From Rhynchopus sp. YZ270_cl-10 (lineage: Eukaryota > Euglenozoa > Diplonemea > Diplonemida > Diplonemidae): DNA of 64,000 nucleotides. Both the position numbers and the translations under genes were made by a program. Every line of letters starts with the position of its first letter. Position 1 is the first letter of the stretch. Where the stretch lies: contig OZ037883.1 of the NCBI GenBank assembly GCA_964035575.1, forward strand, positions 558,001 through 622,000, in the 5' to 3' direction. Below the pieces are notes generated by a model that saw nothing but the letters and a program-made list of their open reading frames with translations, was not told the origin of the DNA and searched no databases. Positions 60,842 to 64,000 of the stretch are shown here, piece by piece.

Positions 60842-61180
60842 GGAGCAAGCACCGGAACCCGGGGAGGTGGACCCGACTCGATGCTGCGCGGCGGCGGGAG
60901 CAGAAGCCATGGGTGATGCGCACTGGGGGCGGCCAGGAGGTAACCGCAGACATGCATACGGATGCCTTGCTGCGGGAGACATAGCTGCCGATACTGCAAG
61001 GCGGACCGGAAGGCGCCCATCAGCCTCAGGTCACGCTACAAGCAGCGTGGGATCCTGGACGATAGGTTCAAACGTGTGATCACGTCGATGAGGAAGCTGG
61101 ACCTCAACTTGGCGAAGGCACAGATCCTGGAGACGAAACACATGAGCGCCGCCTTGTACGGGATTGAGACGGGATAGCCG
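60842..61180 (+). pseudogene. GC-rich island, possible LINE fragment
   Basis: A GC-rich block in A/T-rich DNA. One frame ends LNLAKAQILETKHMSAALYG IETG and a stop. This resembles the stretch after the reverse-transcriptase core of non-LTR elements, where a Lys/Leu helix leads to LYG.E. Upstream the frame is interrupted and no YxDD motif is present, so this is at most a short remnant. Confidence 0.3.
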
Positions 61181-61627
61181 CTGATAGGGACCTACGCAGC
61201 TCCGTCATGCTCATGCAAGAAAAAATGGGAGAAGTATCTTTTTTTTGTTCCGTTTTGGCAATGTTCTCTGTTTTTTTTATATTTTCTCTTTTTGTTGCAT
61301 TTTTTTTTTTTGTCATAGAAGGGGTGAGGAAACGGAACAATCATGTCAAAACTAGGAAACAGATGAAGGGGGCAGGGGGCTATGGGCTACGGGGGTTAGA
61401 CATCTCTGTTGGAATGTGCATTTGTCTTTTTTTCCTTTTTTTGAAAACAGGTCTGGTACACACTCTCTTCTCTAAAATATAAAAAAAAAAACACTCCTCC
61501 GCAACCAACGAGACTGCCCAGGCTTCGCGCTAACTTTTGGAAAAAAATCTGAAAAATCGTGTTTCGGGACCAAAAAAACGCACCTCAAATAGGGTTACGT
61601 CTGGGGGTGAAAAAACAGTGTTTTGTG

Positions 61628-61757
61628 GCATTTCCGAGCCAATCCCAGGCTGTGGTGGGGTATATTCGGAAAAATGGACAAAATTTTAGTGACTTAAATT
61701 TTCACAAAATATGAACCCATACTCTTAAACAGGGGCATTTTCAGGTCTGAAAACCCA
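61628..61757 (+). repeat. GCATTTCCG repeat, unit 1
   Basis: GGCATTTCCGAGCCAATCCC to TTTCAGGTCTGAAAACCCAA. It matches 62033-62164; a shorter relative lies at 49630-49690 (GCATTTCCGG...GTGGTGGGGTC...ATGGACAA). Confidence 0.7.
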
Positions 61758-61794
61758 ACTTCAGATGAAATTGTGGTGTTTTGACTGGGAACAG

Positions 61795-61935
61795 GTAGCG
61801 CCGCAGGCGCACGGTACCCAACTTTTGTCTTTTTATTTTTCCCTTTTCTCTGCTTTCTTTTGATTGCACGGGCCGATTGCTCTCCACGGTGGGGTCGCAT
61901 GTGTGCGCAAAAACACTCTAAAGTACTCTTACTCT
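61795..61935 (+). repeat. GCGCCGCAGGCGC repeat, unit 1
   Basis: GTAGCGCCGCAGGCGCACGG then a T-rich body, CGATTGCTCTCCACGGTGGG and ACACTCTAAAGTAC. Matches 62390-62530; related sequence occurs at 49910-50030. GCGCC-GCA-GGCGC is a perfect 5-bp hairpin. Confidence 0.75.
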
Positions 61936-62032
61936 GAACGATGAGATACCTCTGGTTTTAGTAAGGAAACCCCGGTCTCAAAAAGTGCGTAAATTTCCTG
62001 TGGCTTTTTCCCGCCCAAGAGGTCGTTTTGTT

Positions 62033-62164
62033 GCATTTCCGAACCAATCCCGGATTGTGGTGGGGGATATACGGAAAAATGGACAAAAATGCAGCGACTT
62101 AAAATTTGACAAACATGAGCCCATATTCGTAAACAAGGGTTATTTTCAGGTCTGAAAACCCAAC
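62033..62164 (+). repeat. GCATTTCCG repeat, unit 2
   Basis: GCATTTCCGAACCAATCCCG to TTTCAGGTCTGAAAACCCAA. Partner of 61628-61757 in the same orientation. Confidence 0.7.
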
Positions 62165-62389
62165 GTGCTGAAGAAGCTATCAGTAATGTAGTGATGGCGG
62201 TGGGGTTTCAGTGACCACAGAGAAGAGTGAGAAAACCTAGGAGGGTTATGGCCTCGGAGGGGGTGTGCCCCGTGGCGTCCTAATCAATCTTTACCCGTGA
62301 GGGAGGGGAGATGTGGAGTCGTACTCAAAATAAAATGAACACTGTACATAAGTACATCGTGTTTAAACATAAAGGAGGGTAGGGAACAG

Positions 62390-62530
62390 GTAGCGCCGCA
62401 GGCGCACGGTACCCAACTTTTTTCTTTTTTTCTTTTCCCTTTTCTCTGCTTTCTTTTGATCGCGCGAGCCGATTGCTCTCCACGGTGGGGTCACATGTGT
62501 GTGTGAAAACACTCTAAAGTACCCTTACTA
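62390..62530 (+). repeat. GCGCCGCAGGCGC repeat, unit 2
   Basis: GGTAGCGCCGCAGGCGCACG then a T-rich body, GATTGCTCTCCACGGTGGGG and CACTCTAAAGTACCC. Partner of 61795-61935 in the same orientation. Confidence 0.75.
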
Positions 62531-62872
62531 TGAAATATGAGATTCTCTGGTTTTCTTAAGGAAACCCCGGTTTGCAAAAAAAAAACGCACCACAAAAATA
62601 TCCAAAAATCCCGGGACAAAGGACAGAAGTTAGCGCAAAGCCTGAGACTGCCATGTGTGTTTTTTTTATTTTTTGTTGTATCAATCACCTGAAGCAGGGG
62701 GGAACATTGGAACACAAAAGGCAAATGCTCTATCCCCTCCCCAAAGTGGTCTTTTGGCACAATAAAGGGGTGAGAGAATGGGGGGGTGGGGGTGAGGCTA
62801 GATAAAAAAAACGAAAAAAAAAAAAAAAAAAAAAAAAAAATGAAAATAAGCATGACTCTCTCGTGTTCACCG

Positions 62873-62910
62873 TTATAGATGAACCTAAGCCTCTCATGAT
62901 TAGTCACTTG
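62873..62910 (+). repeat. H1 hairpin repeat
   Basis: GTTATAGATGAACCTAAGCC then TCTCATGATTAGTCACTTG. The stem has one changed base on its right arm. Confidence 0.5.
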
Positions 62911-63709
62911 GGATCAAAAAAGAAGAAGTATCACCTGCCGTTCCCTCACCTAGTTGTTTCATGCTGACGCTTCCACACACTACCTCTCAGGTGCTGTTGC
63001 GGAACACGGTTGGGTGAACGACGTGACACTTTCCGCTCACAAAGTAGTGTGCGTTTAAAAAAAAAAGCAAAAAACAAAATAAAAACATACACACACAGAG
63101 GGAAGTCTCAGCACACACCTTTCCGCGCAAAACAGTGTTTGATCCAAACCACAGAAGATCCATTTCCTCAGGGTTTATCCCTCAAGTGGTCGGAGAGGGG
63201 GTAATGGAGGGTGAGAGGGGTCTTTAGGGGCATGGTATACGCGTAGACGCTTTCGGCACCAATGAATGAACCTACTCACAGGGTGCCATTACCATCGTTG
63301 ATAGAGCACAGGATAGTTGAAATGCCCAAGTCTTTTTTTTTACTTATTTTTTTGTAAGGTCTGTCTTTTTTTTTAACTACAATTCACCTAAATACCCATA
63401 ACTTCAGTGTCGCCGAAGCCCTTTTTTTTGTACGGAAGGTTTAGACATTGTTCTTTAGTAACAAATCACTCAGTCAATATTTTATTAAAAAGGGGCTTAG
63501 ACACCCAGGGATGAGCTACTATTTGGTTTTGTACCGACAGAAATATCACCGACCAAAAGAAGGTAGGTATTGCACTCCAATAGCACCCGAAGGGGTTTGT
63601 TTCTATAAACGCTGTGGACTCCTCTCGTCTAAAAGCCGTATCATAAAGTCAATGTTTCTCCCTTCATAGAACCAAAGAAAAGCCAGAAAAATAAGGGGGG
63701 GCAACTAAA

Positions 63710-63755
63710 GAAAAATTTATAAGATGACCCTAAGCCTCTCGTGCTTAGTCACCTT
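63710..63755 (+). repeat. H1 hairpin repeat
   Basis: GAAAAATTTATAAGATGACC then CTAAGCCTCTCGTGCTTAGT and CACCTT. Stem and loop are identical to the reference copy. Confidence 0.65.
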
Positions 63756-64000
63756 AACTAAAAGTACTAACGCCTCACCAGGCATCGTTTCACACGGTGG
63801 GTAGAGACCGGTGCAATTGAAGGGGAAATGCTTTCTCGAGGGGGTTTTGTTTTGTTTTGTTTTTTTTGGAAAATCATGGATGTACACAGAAAATGTGAGA
63901 GAGAGAAAAAAAAAATCAGAACAGATAACGCACATTGACCATACAGCATACAAAAGGGGGGGCTGGGAGGGGTGGGGGGCGGGGCTGCAAGTATACGTAT

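Larger units (their letters stand above)
60664..64000. other. Gene-free end region with repeats
   Basis: After the leader of the secreted-protein gene come a GC-rich island (60842-61180), two pairs of related repeats at 61.6-62.5 kb and two H1 copies (62873, 63710). No gene is supported. Confidence 0.55.

Noticed and set aside
60842-61180. Active non-LTR retrotransposon
   Set aside because: Only a short stretch with an LYGIETG end is seen, without YxDD, endonuclease or tail. It is listed as a low-confidence fragment only.
621-63755. H1 repeats as tRNA or box C/D snoRNA genes
   Set aside because: GATGA resembles a C box, but no matching D box or terminal stem is present, and no tRNA A/B boxes or cloverleaf were found. 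They are kept as unclassified hairpin repeats.

Overview
This window looks like nuclear DNA of a unicellular eukaryote. It has long intergenic stretches rich in A/T runs and dispersed repeats, and a set of host genes, several of them split by short GT-AG introns. All 18 protein-coding genes I can support lie on the minus strand. One-way gene arrays of this kind, together with a trypanosomatid-like tandem cyclase-homology protein, a PSP1-domain protein and a secreted cytochrome-c-peroxidase-type enzyme, point to Euglenozoa. Because cis-introns are present, a diplonemid-like lineage fits better than a kinetoplastid. This placement is inference; no rRNA or spliced-leader gene was seen.

Layout (all genes minus strand). 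1.7-2.9 kb: a lysocardiolipin/AGPAT-type acyltransferase. 3.3-9.8 kb: one three-exon gene joining a degenerate FANCM/Mph1-like helicase region, a RanBP2 zinc finger, tandem LPERQTLQDIPLP repeats and two CCHC knuckles. 11.2-15.5 kb: a secreted class I peroxidase and a secreted proline-rich protein. 17.1-18.2 kb: proteasome subunit PSMA1 (four exons). 20.4-21.7 kb: a G3BP-like NTF2+RRM protein. 21.7-28.9 kb: a gene-free, repeat-rich desert. 28.9-29.8 kb: a SAM+PSP1 protein. 32.3-33.1 kb: an unknown protein. 34.4-42.1 kb: a secreted thioredoxin-fold gene, a second copy of the peroxidase/proline-rich pair, then a second copy of the thioredoxin-fold gene. 42.2-48.7 kb: a degenerate EF-hand protein, an FLVCR-like transporter and an ankyrin-like protein. 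50.6-55.6 kb: a 1668-residue protein with two cyclase-like domains. 56.5-60.7 kb: a triple cold-shock-domain protein with one intron, a small coiled-coil protein and a secreted protein resembling G1 (eqolisin-fold) proteins. 60.7-64 kb: repeats only.

The most interesting unit is the pair of secreted genes. A peroxidase with every cytochrome c peroxidase active-site residue in place sits next to a proline-rich protein whose basic region is rich in Tyr, Lys and Trp. The pair has been duplicated as a block of about 5.4 kb. Three of the four gene copies keep an upstream element with a 7-bp inverted repeat; in the fourth the repeat is destroyed. The second block is flanked by direct repeats of about 210 bp and by two almost identical copies of the CGHC thioredoxin-fold gene. 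This suggests an extracellular-matrix cross-linking cassette, which is a hypothesis.

The intergenic DNA holds at least five families of 35-80 nt hairpin-like repeats. Every copy I found is in one orientation, antisense to the genes. There are also several terminal-inverted-repeat elements, two of them flanked by TA and one by an 8-bp direct repeat, plus a nested inverted-repeat structure around a 9-bp minisatellite.
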